Below, in pieces: positions 1 through 10,674 of a stretch of DNA of 64,000 bases. Below the pieces are notes generated by a model that saw only the letters and a list, made by a program, of their open reading frames with translations, was not told the origin of the DNA and searched no databases. Both the position numbers and the translations under genes were made by a program. Source of the DNA: Mycogone perniciosa (taxonomy: Eukaryota; Ascomycota; Sordariomycetes; Hypocreales; Hypocreaceae); NCBI GenBank assembly GCA_025331125.1, contig JAOALB010000003.1, forward strand, positions 103,879-167,878, given 5' to 3'. Numbering within the stretch: position 1 is the first letter of the stretch; every line of letters starts with the position of its first letter.

Positions 1-3000
1 CCGACATGCCCCAGCCGTAGTTGGACGCGTGGTTCCCAGAAGATGTAAAGGAATTGTTCCCTTGGCTGTGAAAGCCATACCACGCATGATGTTGGTTTGT
101 TTGTGGGTTGTGCTGTGACTGCGGTGGTTGTTGTGGTAGTGGTTGGCGCCTATGCTGCTGTTGCTGCTGTACGTTGTGTGATGAGAATGGCGAATAGCTC
201 CGTCCTAGTTTCATCGACGCCTGGCTGGAGCGAGACGCCTGTGCATGTGGCCGCATAATGAAGTTCTGTTGAGAAGCATGCGATTCATCAAATGTCAAGT
301 CCTGCGTGTTCGATCTCGAACCAGCATACGATGTCGTGTTAGTGTGAGATACATTAGGAGTTTGTGAGGTGGAGTACGAGTTATACTGTCGGGTACTTGA
401 ATGATCCGATGGCGCCATAGCCGTTGTTGTTTGAGATGGCATAGAAACTGTTGTTGTTGTTGCATGGGTAGTGTGACCATATGTCGCATATGTGCCGGTG
501 TTTGACGTGCCCTTTCGGTATGAGTATGGTTCATACGCGATTCGATTAGCCGAGCTTGAGGTTGTTGAAGTGCGATTGTTAGAATAACGGTCATAGTTGT
601 TGTAGCTCCCCGCTGCATTTGTGCCCGTTGTTGTCTGCTGCATCGATACATGGCTATTCGACTGCTGGCTCAACACTGTAGGAGTTGGGTTTGTCTGGGC
701 CACTGATGATGTGTCATGCAGAGAGCTTCGCGATACATGTTTGCCTTGCCACGACTTGACTCGAGACTCATCAGTCATGGGGGAGACCGCACCGTGACGT
801 TGTATCGGCGCCGTTATCATTGCTGGCTGTTGAGAGGCGATCATAGGCAATTGTTGAGCGACCACATGTCGTTGTTGCGAATCCTCAAGTGTAGTTTGTG
901 AGAGCGCAGCCTGAGAGAGAGCTGCTGCATGCCACATTCCCCGCTGGGTTCTGACGGGATCGACACCCATCCCATAACTGTACTCCCCAGAACTCTGTTC
1001 AGGCAATGAAGGTGCCATCACTGTTGATGCCGCAGCCTGGGTGGCCGAGTGGCCGCCAGACGACCAGTTTGTGGTTGCTGTGGGATTCGCTGATGTATCT
1101 TGTTGGCTCCTCCCCTGAGATGACCTAGTTGACATACTATGCCTTGCATCTGCCGCTGGCCGCTCCAGAGTCGCTTTTCTTGGTGTTGGGGATATTGTTT
1201 GTGCAGCCTGCTCTTGTTGTATATCTGCTGTCGGGGCATGGACCGGGTAATACATCTGGCTCTGGGATGTTATGAGATTGGATGATGAACTGCGAGTTTG
1301 GTGTGAGGGCTGAGGTGGATTGGGCTCAGGCACTGCCATATTGGACGATGATTGGAAGTAGGTTGATTGAGCATCGTTATCTCCCCAGTTGGTGGCGGTT
1401 ATGTTGTTTGTGAGCATCTCTGCTATCGGCATCTGGTGATGAACGGAATTGTCCTGCATTTCTGAGTATTCCTCTTCATCCTCCTGCTCCTGGTCCTGTT
1501 GGGATTCCGGTTGTTGGTATGCTTCTGCGTCTGCGTCTACGTCTGCGTCGGCGTCGGCGTCTGCCTCCTCTTCCTGTCCCCGATTCTGTTCCTGCTCCGG
1601 CAAGTTTTCCTCCTGTTCGTCCTTGATAGTAACGATTGCATTTGATTTCCTCTTTCTTGCTTTTGGTGGAGGATATTCACAAGCCAGCCCAGCCGTTTGG
1701 CATTCGGCACAAGTAGGTATTTCTTTAGGACACTATTCTTCTATTAGCGGATGGCCCATAACACCATAGATGGCCGACTCACCTTGACCTTGCGTTGTTT
1801 GCATGCGAAGCAGGCGACTCGTGACTTACTAGGCCCCCGTCGTCTGGCCTTCTTGGGGGTCTCTGTCTGTTGTCCTGACTTTGCATCCGCGGCGGAGGTT
1901 CCGCCAGACCTATTCGTGAGATTCTTCCTGTCGTTCTTCGTAGTATTTCCAGCCCCTTGATTCTGCAACGCCAGCTCATTAGTAGTCACGGGGCCAGACG
2001 GACTTGTCTGTATGTTGGTTTGCATGGGTGTTGAAGTACTTGAGGTCGATGATGGAGCCGAGCCCTCCCTATTGCCAGGGTGGATTATACGAAGGCGCTC
2101 TGCACCATACTTGACCAGCATATTAAGTGATTCCTTCTGCAAGTCCGGTGATTGGTTCGCAAAAATACTGAATTGCTCTAGTGAGAGCGAATCTGGGTCG
2201 ACGCCTACTTCTCGCAATATCACAGTAGCAACATCTCGTCGACGTGTTGCTTCTTCCGGTGTTATGTTGATAGCGAGAAGTCCACTGGGAGAAGGTTGTG
2301 ATACCTCTTGATGTGTTTGTGCTTGTTGCACAGTCGAATCATTTTCCGCCAAGGCTTGGAGTTGAGCGTCCTGCGCTTCACCAGACTGAGAAGGCTCTTC
2401 GAGGTTGATTAGGCCGGATCCGTCTGGTAAACTGGCGTTACCAATCCTCCTCCTCCTCCTTTTAGGCTTGCCACTCTCATCTTGCGTCTTGTCCGTGTCC
2501 CGCTTTTTTCTTGCGGAATTCGGCTGCTTCGGGGTCTTTTGCCTCTCGATAACAGGTTGGGGGTCTTGTGTGGGTGGTGGCTTGAAGAGAGCTGCAAGTT
2601 GAGCGACAGTCTGGTGAAGTGGCGTATGGTTGTATTTGATGGATATTGTTCTACTGCTCCTAGAGAAGCTTATGATTACAGTCCCCCGGCAGTCGAACGC
2701 AGGCCGGCCTAGCAATGTTAGAAAGAATGCAAACAGAATAAACTCAGAATGCAAACGCACATGAATGATGGGCATCCAGTTCCTTCTGGCTGTATTCGGC
2801 AATGGGCGCCTTTGTCTGGCCCCTGCTCTGGCGGTTCCAATGCTGAAGCGAGCCTTTACAAAGATATGTGAATTTCCAGCCCTGTGTGGCCCGCGACACC
2901 TCTCTCACGGTCCACTCGCTTCCATCTACCGCGCTCATCATGTAGATGATGTGTTTGGCGACAGATCGCTGAACTGTCGGGTCGTCATGCGGTTGATTCG

Positions 3001-3637
3001 TCGAAGCATCGCTTGCTCGCACCACACGGGCAGTCTGTTTCTCCGTTCGCTCCGCAGCCACGCTCGTCGAATGAACACCTCCAAGCGATGGGTCGAGATT
3101 GTTCAGCCCCTCCAAGACATCATTCTCCCCGTCCGAGAGCCCCAACGTGAACTGTGCCGTTCCCGCTAGCTCAAGATTCGTCGCGATATGCTCGGCGCGG
3201 GTCGCAGTGACTTTGGCACCAAATACGTCTCGCAAGCGCGACTGCAGTTCATCAATGGAGTCACATGGTCTGTTGTCTGGCCGGCTGGAATCGTGTTCCT
3301 GGAGGTTGAAGCTGGCGAGAAAGTCGGCCATGTGCGGCTTTGCAGACGGCACAAATGGCGATTGTGCCAGACGGAGGATTCTGGCCAGATATTTAGCTGA
3401 GCCCGGCTCTTGCTGTGGCGACGGACTGGTGAAACAGCTATTGGAGGTCGATAATGGCGGTTTCGACTTTGATTGTGATAATAGCTGGCTCCCGCGAACT
3501 AGCTTGCGGTCATTGCGAGATGCAGAAGCACTGGGGGTGAAGCGCCAAACTGGAGGGGGCGTGAACAGAGTGGAAGCGCGCGTCGTATTACACCCCGCCC
3601 TTTTTGGATCTGGCGTGCGTGCTGATTCATCCTCCAT
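1..3637 (-). CDS. Zn(II)2Cys6 zinc-cluster protein, 3' end outside the window
   Basis: Partial gene. Exons on the minus strand are 3637-2761, 2708-1783 and 1732 to the window edge, giving more than 1,170 residues. Introns are 2709-2760 (GTGCGT...GCTAG) and 1733-1782 (GTGAGT...AATAG). Splicing the second intron restores a complete binuclear cluster: Cys592-X2-Cys595-X6-Cys602-X6-Cys609-X2-Cys612-X6-Cys619, so the intron splits the cluster after the second Cys pair element, as is common in this family. A basic run lies just before it. The N-terminal 600 residues hold acidic and Ser/Thr-rich stretches; the C-terminal part is very rich in Gln, Ser, Thr and Asn. I see no Fungal_trans domain in the visible part. 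The family binds CGG-type DNA sites and regulates transcription; the targets here cannot be told. Zinc-cluster identity is secure, the biological role unknown. The start is the first ATG of the long frame; an upstream start was not excluded. Confidence 0.85.
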
Positions 3638-3977
3638 AATCGCCAGGATGAGGCTGTATTGTAGGCCTATAAGAGGATAAGGCAGGAATTGTTGGAGATG
3701 ACAAGTTACACAAAAACTTGAAGAAATTCCCAGTTGTGATTATTTCCCTTGGTGTTTGCTTAATGTTTCCATAGTGACGGAAAAGGTGAAATGGAGTGGC
3801 GGTACTGTCATCTGAAGTGAATGGCAAGTCATGGACTGAGGGCACCACATCAACACCTTGTGATCTTCACTAAATAAACCGAATAAATTATACGCCCTGG
3901 ACCCGTTACTAAAAAAAAAAATTCACACTGGACCAACTCATCGACATCGTCAAGCATCGCCCTTTGGTCTCTCAACC
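3638..3977. other. Intergenic gap between KU70 and the zinc-cluster gene
   Basis: About 340 bases. It must hold the KU70 3' UTR and the promoter of the zinc-cluster gene, which lies in the same orientation. A run of ten A sits near 3911. I see no gene and no clear regulatory site. Confidence 0.5.
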
Positions 3978-6026
3978 TTAGCTATGTTCCTCAACCCATT
4001 GTTCTATCCTTTCCACCAGATCCGCCTTCTTGCCGCCGGTGCTCAGCCCCTTGGCTGCTGCAACATCCTTCAGCTGTACCACGGTCATCTTTGCAAGCCC
4101 GTCACTTTCAACTGCGACTTTCAACTGTGCCATGCTGAAGGCTGATCCGCTTGGTCGCTCCGCCGCCGATCTTCCCCGTTTTGCTAGACGCTCAGAAGCT
4201 TCGTCATCTGTCTCTCTCTTCAGTGACCTTGCCCTGGTCGTCGAGACCTTGACTGCTTCTTCCGACAGGGTTTCAGCCCATTCCTCGAGGTATCCTCCGG
4301 CGCGTTTACTTATAGCTTTGTATTTCGGCTCTGTCAAGTCTTCTGCTTTTTCTGGGACTTCTTCGTCCAGTGCTAGAGTCTGCAAGATCTTGTAATGCCA
4401 TTGCAGTGCCGGATTTGGGTATTTCGTCGGGTTGTACATCCCCTTTGGAAGATTCAATTGTTGGACAATGATTCTCATCTTTGTTTTCAGATCTTCGGAA
4501 CAATCAACCAATCCCTTGGCATCGGGCTTGATATCTCGCAAGTCGTCTGCGGTTGGGAGAGGATAAACCCAGAGTCCAGCTGGTAGATACGGAGTACCGG
4601 ACCCCTCATCAGATTGCTCCCTTGAAGGAATGATAGCCGCAAGAATAGGTTGCGCATTTGATCGAACCACGCACCAGGCAATGCCAGCCTTGTCATCATT
4701 CAGGAGCTTCTGCCAGAGGGCCGAAAAAACCCGAGAGGAACCCACGTAGTCCTCCTCACTAGGGAAGATGAAAGAGGACTTCTTCACACTAGCCCAGGCA
4801 GCAATCATGTTGCGAGGTTTGAAGCCGATGATTCGAATGATTGGAGAGCCGAAGCTTCTTAGAGCCTTCTGCTCCTCCGGGGTGAAATATACATATTCAC
4901 CACCAAACTTGTACGCTTTCTTAATTTCGTGTTTCTCCACTGTTCTGGTGCTGTCCTCGGCAATCCGAGTAGTATCGCCTGTTGCAATTTGCGCTTTTTC
5001 GCCATCCAGCCAGATATAGCTAGTCCTGGCGGGGGTTTGCCGATGCACGAGGTTGTATCCTTTCACAGATATTCGGAGCCCAGGAGCAATCTCAAGTGGG
5101 AGTTTGAACAATGTCCTCTTGGGCGTCTGCTTAGAGTTGATGTTTGAGATGAGTGAGTTAAGAAGCGTTAATCCGTCTCCAGATTTCGACGTTCGGACTT
5201 CAGAGCCGTTGGCTTCTACAGCAGGGTCACGGTAGATGATATCCTTTGCCTATTAGCGAAGATAACATGAATGAAAGATGGGCACTTACATCATAAAACT
5301 TTGTCAGATCAAACTTCGAGTCGCCTTGCGTAATGGGGAACAGATCGATAGAAATTCCGAGATCATATAAGTCCTTGGCTCGGACCGCAGCGGCAGACCT
5401 GGCCGCTTTATCTAAAGCGTGAGGGTCGTCATTGTCAGTCACTATGAATAAGCGACGACTGCCGAAGTTGGCTGCCTTTGTGGTGAATATCTGGTTTGCG
5501 CAGAAAAGCACATTCGACATCGAAACCTCATCATCGGCAGACTTCAACACCTCGTCTTCATCCTCGCCCTCCTCTACCAAGGCTTTCAATGCCTTGACGT
5601 CATCAGCTGCAGGGACATCAAGATCTGTGAAGAGATAACAATTGGGGTAGCCTAGTCCACTTCGGCCATCCGCATCATCTTGAAATTTGGTCTTCTCGGT
5701 GCCAAAGAGCAGAATGCCCATCATATCCTTGGGACTAGAGATGATGCGCTGTTCCATGAGATGATAAGCGCATTTTAAAGCAGCTTGGACTGGGCTATCC
5801 CGATCTGCCTTCTTAGAATCCGAAGCTGGCGGTGGACTCAGCATCGATTCACTGACTTCAATGGCCAGTAATACGGCATCTTTCTGTGCTTTATAGCTCT
5901 GAAAAGCAGTCAGATCAATAATCCCTGAACGAGGATACGCAGCAAGGGGCCTACAGTCTCGTCGATTTCCTGATCCCCCTCATCTTCTTCCTCTTCTCGC
6001 ATCCAATCCTTCTTGTAATCCGCCAT
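3978..6026 (-). CDS. KU70: Ku70, DNA-end-binding subunit of the Ku heterodimer (mus-51 type)
   Basis: Three exons: 6026-5955, 5898-5290 and 5249-3978, coding for 650 residues. Ku70 pairs with Ku80 to thread onto double-strand break ends, recruits ligase IV for non-homologous end joining, and also acts at telomeres. The N-terminal third reads as the Ku von Willebrand-A domain, with family wording such as KDMMGILLFGTEKTKFQ and a long acidic insertion. The middle is the Ku core beta-barrel, and the last 35 or so residues form a SAP DNA-binding motif (KMTVVQLKDVAAAKGLSTGG). The start follows the family pattern: a short acidic leader, then the intron, then a YKAQKDAVLLAIEVSESML-like strand. The second intron (5250-5289) is only 40 nt, with GTAAGT and GCTAATAG. 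The first intron (5899-5954) uses GTAGGC, a weaker donor, but the frame closes correctly. Divergent neighbour: ferrochelatase, 468 bp away. Confidence 0.96.
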
Positions 6027-6494
6027 CGTGTACACACCAAATCACGGAGTTATGAAAGAATGACAAAAGGTTGGAGTTCATGAGCTGAGCGTGAACGACA
6101 GCTCCAGGCAAACGCGACTTCAGCAGGCAGACACACGACAGGGGTCCGCGTGATCACGTTGGAAGTCACGTGCTTGTCATACCACTGGAGCGGCCAATGA
6201 TTTCAGTATGAAGGTATCAGCGGGTACCCGAGGTAGGCATGTAATTAAACCCAACATCATTGGTCAATCGTCAAGTGGCTTAGGCATAAAGATGTACATG
6301 CATGACTGGATGCAAATACAACGGCTAGAAGTACCGCTCTAACTCCGCATCTGATCGTGACCTCGGAGCTTGCATCATGGCATCGGGCACATCGGCGCTA
6401 TAAGCTAATTGCAAGCTATTCTCAGGTCGCAGCATTTGTCTTTTTCGCAAAACACATTGATGCGGCATTCGAGGCACTGCGCCAAACTTCCAAT
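6027..6494. promoter_or_regulatory. Shared divergent promoter region of KU70 and ferrochelatase
   Basis: A 468-bp gap between two divergent start codons, so both promoters must lie here. Two GTCACGTG-like or CACGTG-like words occur (near 6150 and 6165), which are possible bHLH sites. This is inferred from layout; no start site can be fixed from sequence. Confidence 0.5.
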
Positions 6495-7869
6495 ATGGCA
6501 TTAAGACTATCAACACGCCAGATTCCCAAGGCGCTATCAAGAGGCACCTCGTCTCGGCTTATTCTCCCACAGCTCGCCAATCAGACAAGACATCTAGCGA
6601 CACCAGTTCATCCTGTCACGCAAGATGCGACAGGATCCAAAGGCCCAACGGCCATGGTATTCCTAAACATGGGCGGGCCCTCTACGCTTGACGAAGTCGG
6701 CAATTTTCTCAGTCGACTTTTCGTACGTTCCCGCTGAACCCCGCTATGCTCTGATCCTTGGCGTGTTGACAGCTGGTGAAGGCAGATGGCGACTTGATTC
6801 CCCTCGGCAGACTTCAATCGTACCTTGGGCCATTGATCTCAGCGAGACGGACACCGAAGATTCAAAAGCAATACGACGCCATTGGCGGTGGCTCTCCGAT
6901 TCGAAAATGGACCGAATACCAGAATGCTGAGATGTGCAAGATTCTGGACAAAATCTCGCCAGAGACAGCGCCTCATAAGCCATATGTCGCCTTCCGATAT
7001 GCGGACCCTTTGACAGAGGAGATGTACCACAAATTGTTGGAGGATGGCTTTGGAAATGGCCAGGGCGGCAGGGCCGTCGCGTTTAGCCAATACCCTCAAT
7101 ACTCTTGTTCGACAACTGGGAGCAGCCTGAATGAGCTATGGAAGTGGCGACACAGGCTGGAGGGTAAAAAGGCCTCGGAAACCGGAGGGGGCAGCATCGC
7201 CTGGAGCGTGATAGATAGATGGCCAACTCATCACGGCCTTGTGGAAGCTTTTGCTCAGAATATTGAAGCTAAGCTGGCTGAATATCCCGAGGAAAGGCGA
7301 AGCAAGGCCATCCTTCTCTTTTCAGCCCATAGCTTGCCCATGTCGGTCGTCAACAGAGGTCTGATGCTCATCGAATTGAATGTCGATTTTCCAAGCTAAC
7401 AGGTCAAACAGGTGATCCATACCCTGGTGAGGTCGCCGCCACCGTCCACGCAGTGATGCAGCGATTAAAATTCTCCAATCCTTACAGGCTGTGCTGGCAA
7501 TCACAAGTCGGACCCAAAGCGTGGCTAGGGCCGCAAACTTCTCACACAGTGGAGAATTACATCGAAAAGGGCCAAAAGGACCTTGTGCTCATCCCGATTG
7601 CATTTACTTCGGATCACATTGAAACGCTCTACGAACTTGACCAGGAGGTCATCGGCGAGAGCGGCCACACCGACACCATCAAGCGGGTAGACAGCCTGAA
7701 CGGGAGCCCGGTATTCATCAGCGCGTTGGCCGACCTTGCGAAGTCTCATCTCTCCGGCGGTCAAGCTTGCTCACAACAAATGGGTCTCCGGTGCCCTGCT
7801 TGCAAGAGTGAGAGGTGTGCTGAATCCAAAAAGTTCTTTGCCAGCCAACAGGCAGCAGTATCTGCATAA
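6495..7869 (+). CDS. HEM15: Ferrochelatase, mitochondrial (haem synthesis, last step)
   Basis: Exons 6495-6722, 6773-7358 and 7412-7869 code for 423 residues. The enzyme inserts Fe2+ into protoporphyrin IX at the matrix face of the inner mitochondrial membrane. The N-terminus (about 40 residues, Arg/Ser/Thr-rich, no acidic residues) fits a mitochondrial presequence. Family marks seen: AMVFLNMGGPSTLDEV, QYPQYSCSTTGSSLNE, and SAHSLPMSVVNRGDPYP with the catalytic His262. Cys188 together with Cys399, Cys402 and Cys407 near the C-terminus (RCPACKSERC) matches the four [2Fe-2S] ligands known from animal and fission-yeast enzymes, which budding yeast lacks. Intron 2 has two AGs nine bases apart (7402 and 7411). 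I chose 7411 because it gives the family wording NRGDPYP and a normal branch-to-acceptor distance. The start is the Met beginning the presequence; an in-frame upstream extension exists but lacks family support. Confidence 0.96.
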
Positions 7870-10674
7870 TTGAGGGGTCTGGGACGAAAAGGCTTTGTAT
7901 AAATAGTAAGATATATATGATTGACGGCAAAGGTCATGTATCTTTAAGCATAGGATTGCTCTATGAGAAAATGATGACTCATAGTTTTGTGGCCCATGGG
8001 CTTAATGGATTACAATGTCACCACGATTCCCGCACATAAACATGAGGCAACCCTGAGCTCAGTCTAGGACATCGGCAAGGCCTTGGACTATCGGCTATGA
8101 AATGTTCGGTACTTCTACCACTTATTCAATGGATGAGCCGGGTGGGTCGGGCAGAAACCGGAGCTCCGGGCCAGGGCCGAACGGATTGTAGCTTGTACTA
8201 GGTACTATTAGCACTATTGGTAGTATTATTTGGACATAGTACTACGGAGTACTCCGTAAGGACAAAGTCAATGCTAATAGAGCTGTCCGTCAGCCAAGCG
8301 GCCAGCAGATTGATACGCGGGTGCCGTACGGAGTCATGGATATTTTGTGGGCACCTTGTCTGGGTTCTAAGTACGGAGCAATAGTAGTAGTATTACTGCC
8401 CCACCAGCTTGAGATCTATTCAGAGTCGGAATATCAACTTCATCCATAGTCACATTGGTGATGTTCCCTCCCAAAATCGTCCCATGTCCCTGCTTGAATA
8501 CTAGTACCATATGTGAAATACTTATCTCCTTGGACCCATAGGTACGAGTTAATATCTCACCAGGACATTAATAAAGAGTTCCTGAGCGTACTTCGTGCCT
8601 ACGAATACCCTCTTTGTGACTTTGTGGGGGTTGGCAAGTTTTACTTTGAGTGTCTAATGTCTTAGTGAGTAACAAGTAGACCTTCTCGAATAAGTAGCAC
8701 ACCATCGTACTCCTGGTGCAAGAGCTGGATACTTTGGTCTCATTGGCATGTAACGCCTTAGTCCCGATATATATACTAGGAGCATACCCATAAACATCGA
8801 GAATTCTCGTCATTAGAAATATTGATTGAATCTTTGCTGAAATCCATCAATAGTTCAGTTGGAGATTTGTTACCCTGTACGAAATAGCCCGTGCACACAC
8901 GGCTCCAGCCTTACGAACCAACGTATCCCGGCGTCAAGCACCCCTTTTTTCGGGACAGCACACTAATTAAGTGGATTAACCGCAAAACTGATGAGTTCAT
9001 ATCCCGGAAGTGGTGATGGACATCGCCTAAATCTTCCAAATGACTTACTGATTTCCTCCGTACCCTGTACAAGTACGAGTAGAGTCATTGGTCATGCTAT
9101 TACTGAACAATGGTGGCTTCGAAACAACGAACTGTTCGAGATGATAGAGCACAAACAGGGAGTACAATGCAATTGCTTATCTCCGATACCATCACAGTGA
9201 TCAATTAATAAATAGTATATACATGATCTCCATGTATGAGTACACAACCAAGAACCGCTAGTGGGGTTGTCAAGTTAACAGCCATTGACAGCAGCCACAT
9301 ACTCATTAGGTCAGTATGTGTTATGTAGGTGAGAAAATGATCGACCACACCCCGACAATTCTCTAAAGGGCAAACAATCACAAGCCTCTCCGGCTATAAA
9401 TAGGCGGACGGCCGCTGTAGGAGAAATACGAAGCCGGGAGGAGAGAAGAGCGTGCGGACTGCGGAGCGCTCTGGAAAAGAAAAGCCCTGAGTTGCCTTTA
9501 ATTAAGTGATCTTAGTGGTGAAGTACTAGCAGTAGACTACCCGTGTTTCCCTGAAATGCCAATGCGCGCGTCATACGTCCTATTAGTTACGGAATATTAG
9601 ACTCAGGACAGGTGGAATCATGTTGAGAGACTCTCGTGAGTCTGATCAAATTCACTCTTATCTGCGGACCTCAGTCTTGCATGTACGGAGTAGTACGGAG
9701 TACAGCCAGTCATATGTAGCATACGGCGTGCACCCCGTATTCCGCAGGTAGCTTATCGACTCTTTCAGAGACTTTCTCGAGGGACCCGAGCTTGAGCAAC
9801 TCGGCGTTGAAGCCAAGCCCGATCCGTGCGACGCCACAGAATGCTGTTTAACACCCACTCCTGACATGGGCCCTCTGTGGCTCGTTGAAAGACAGCGGCA
9901 GCCAATCAGCAGGCGCCAGCGGCGAGCCATGCTGCTAATTCCTGGTAATTCTGCTAAATTGTCCAGGACGGGCCCCTGGGCCACCAGTCCCAGACAGGAC
10001 TAGCGCGCCATGCACCCCCTTTTACCAGAGACGCTCCAGCAGCAAGATGGCCAGATGAGCGGGCAGTGGAGAGAGCCAGGAGCAAGGAGGTCTCCTGGCT
10101 CCAGGGGGGGCGGCCAGCACTGACTGGCCCGTAGCTGCAGAGGCGCGCCGCCCGCCAGCACAAATTCCTCCCCGTCACCACCCCCCAAAATTAATCTTCC
10201 TCCTGCTCAACCGGCCTCATTGCACTTCACTTCACTTCGCCATTCCCCCATCATTGCTACTTCTTCTGCCGCCGGTTGAGAGCTAGATAAATTACCACCC
10301 TCGACTCCTCGCGGCCGTTTGTGACTCGGGTCAGCCATTCCCTCGACCCCATTGACACGCGTCGTTCGTTCAGGGCCTCAGCTCGTTCTCCCTTTGGTAG
10401 GTCGTCCTCGCCTGCTCCCACACCCGAAATCCCGTGCACCGCAACGCAGTATGCCGCAGAGGCTGCTGCTTGGAGACGCAGTGGAATACGTCTGCATGAA
10501 GTGTTCCTCACGACTCTGCCTCGCGATTGCACATCGCCAGAAGCCAACTCTCCACCCAAATGCACTTCCTTGACGCAGCTTTCCAGCTTTCCAGCTAACC
10601 AGCCGCGCCCAGAAACTCGCGCCTTCCTATCATCGTTTATCAAAGACCCATCCAGCCGCTCTTTATACATCACT
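7870..10674. other. Long intergenic region before the septin gene
   Basis: About 2.8 kb with no supported gene. The AT-richer first half carries TACGGAGTA words at 8243-8258 (as a 16-bp palindrome), 9684 and 9694. The segment around 9960-10160 is GC-rich, and 10190-10670 is pyrimidine-rich on the plus strand, as expected of a septin promoter and 5' leader. Short open frames on both strands do not resemble proteins. Confidence 0.5.
8243..8258. repeat. 16-bp perfect palindrome of the TACGGAGTA word family
   Basis: TACGGAGTACTCCGTA reads the same on both strands. It is the inward arrangement of the same word that is found arranged outward at 32642-32661 and 22625-22644. Confidence 0.9.

Noticed and set aside
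7359..7402. Proximal acceptor AG at 7402 as the main splice site in ferrochelatase
   Set aside because: It would insert three residues into a conserved active-site segment and sits only a few bases after the branch-like CTAAC.
9658..10188. Minus-strand open frames in the GC-rich part of the septin upstream region
   Set aside because: GC-rich sequence has few stop codons by chance; the peptides are Ser/Arg/Pro-rich without pattern.
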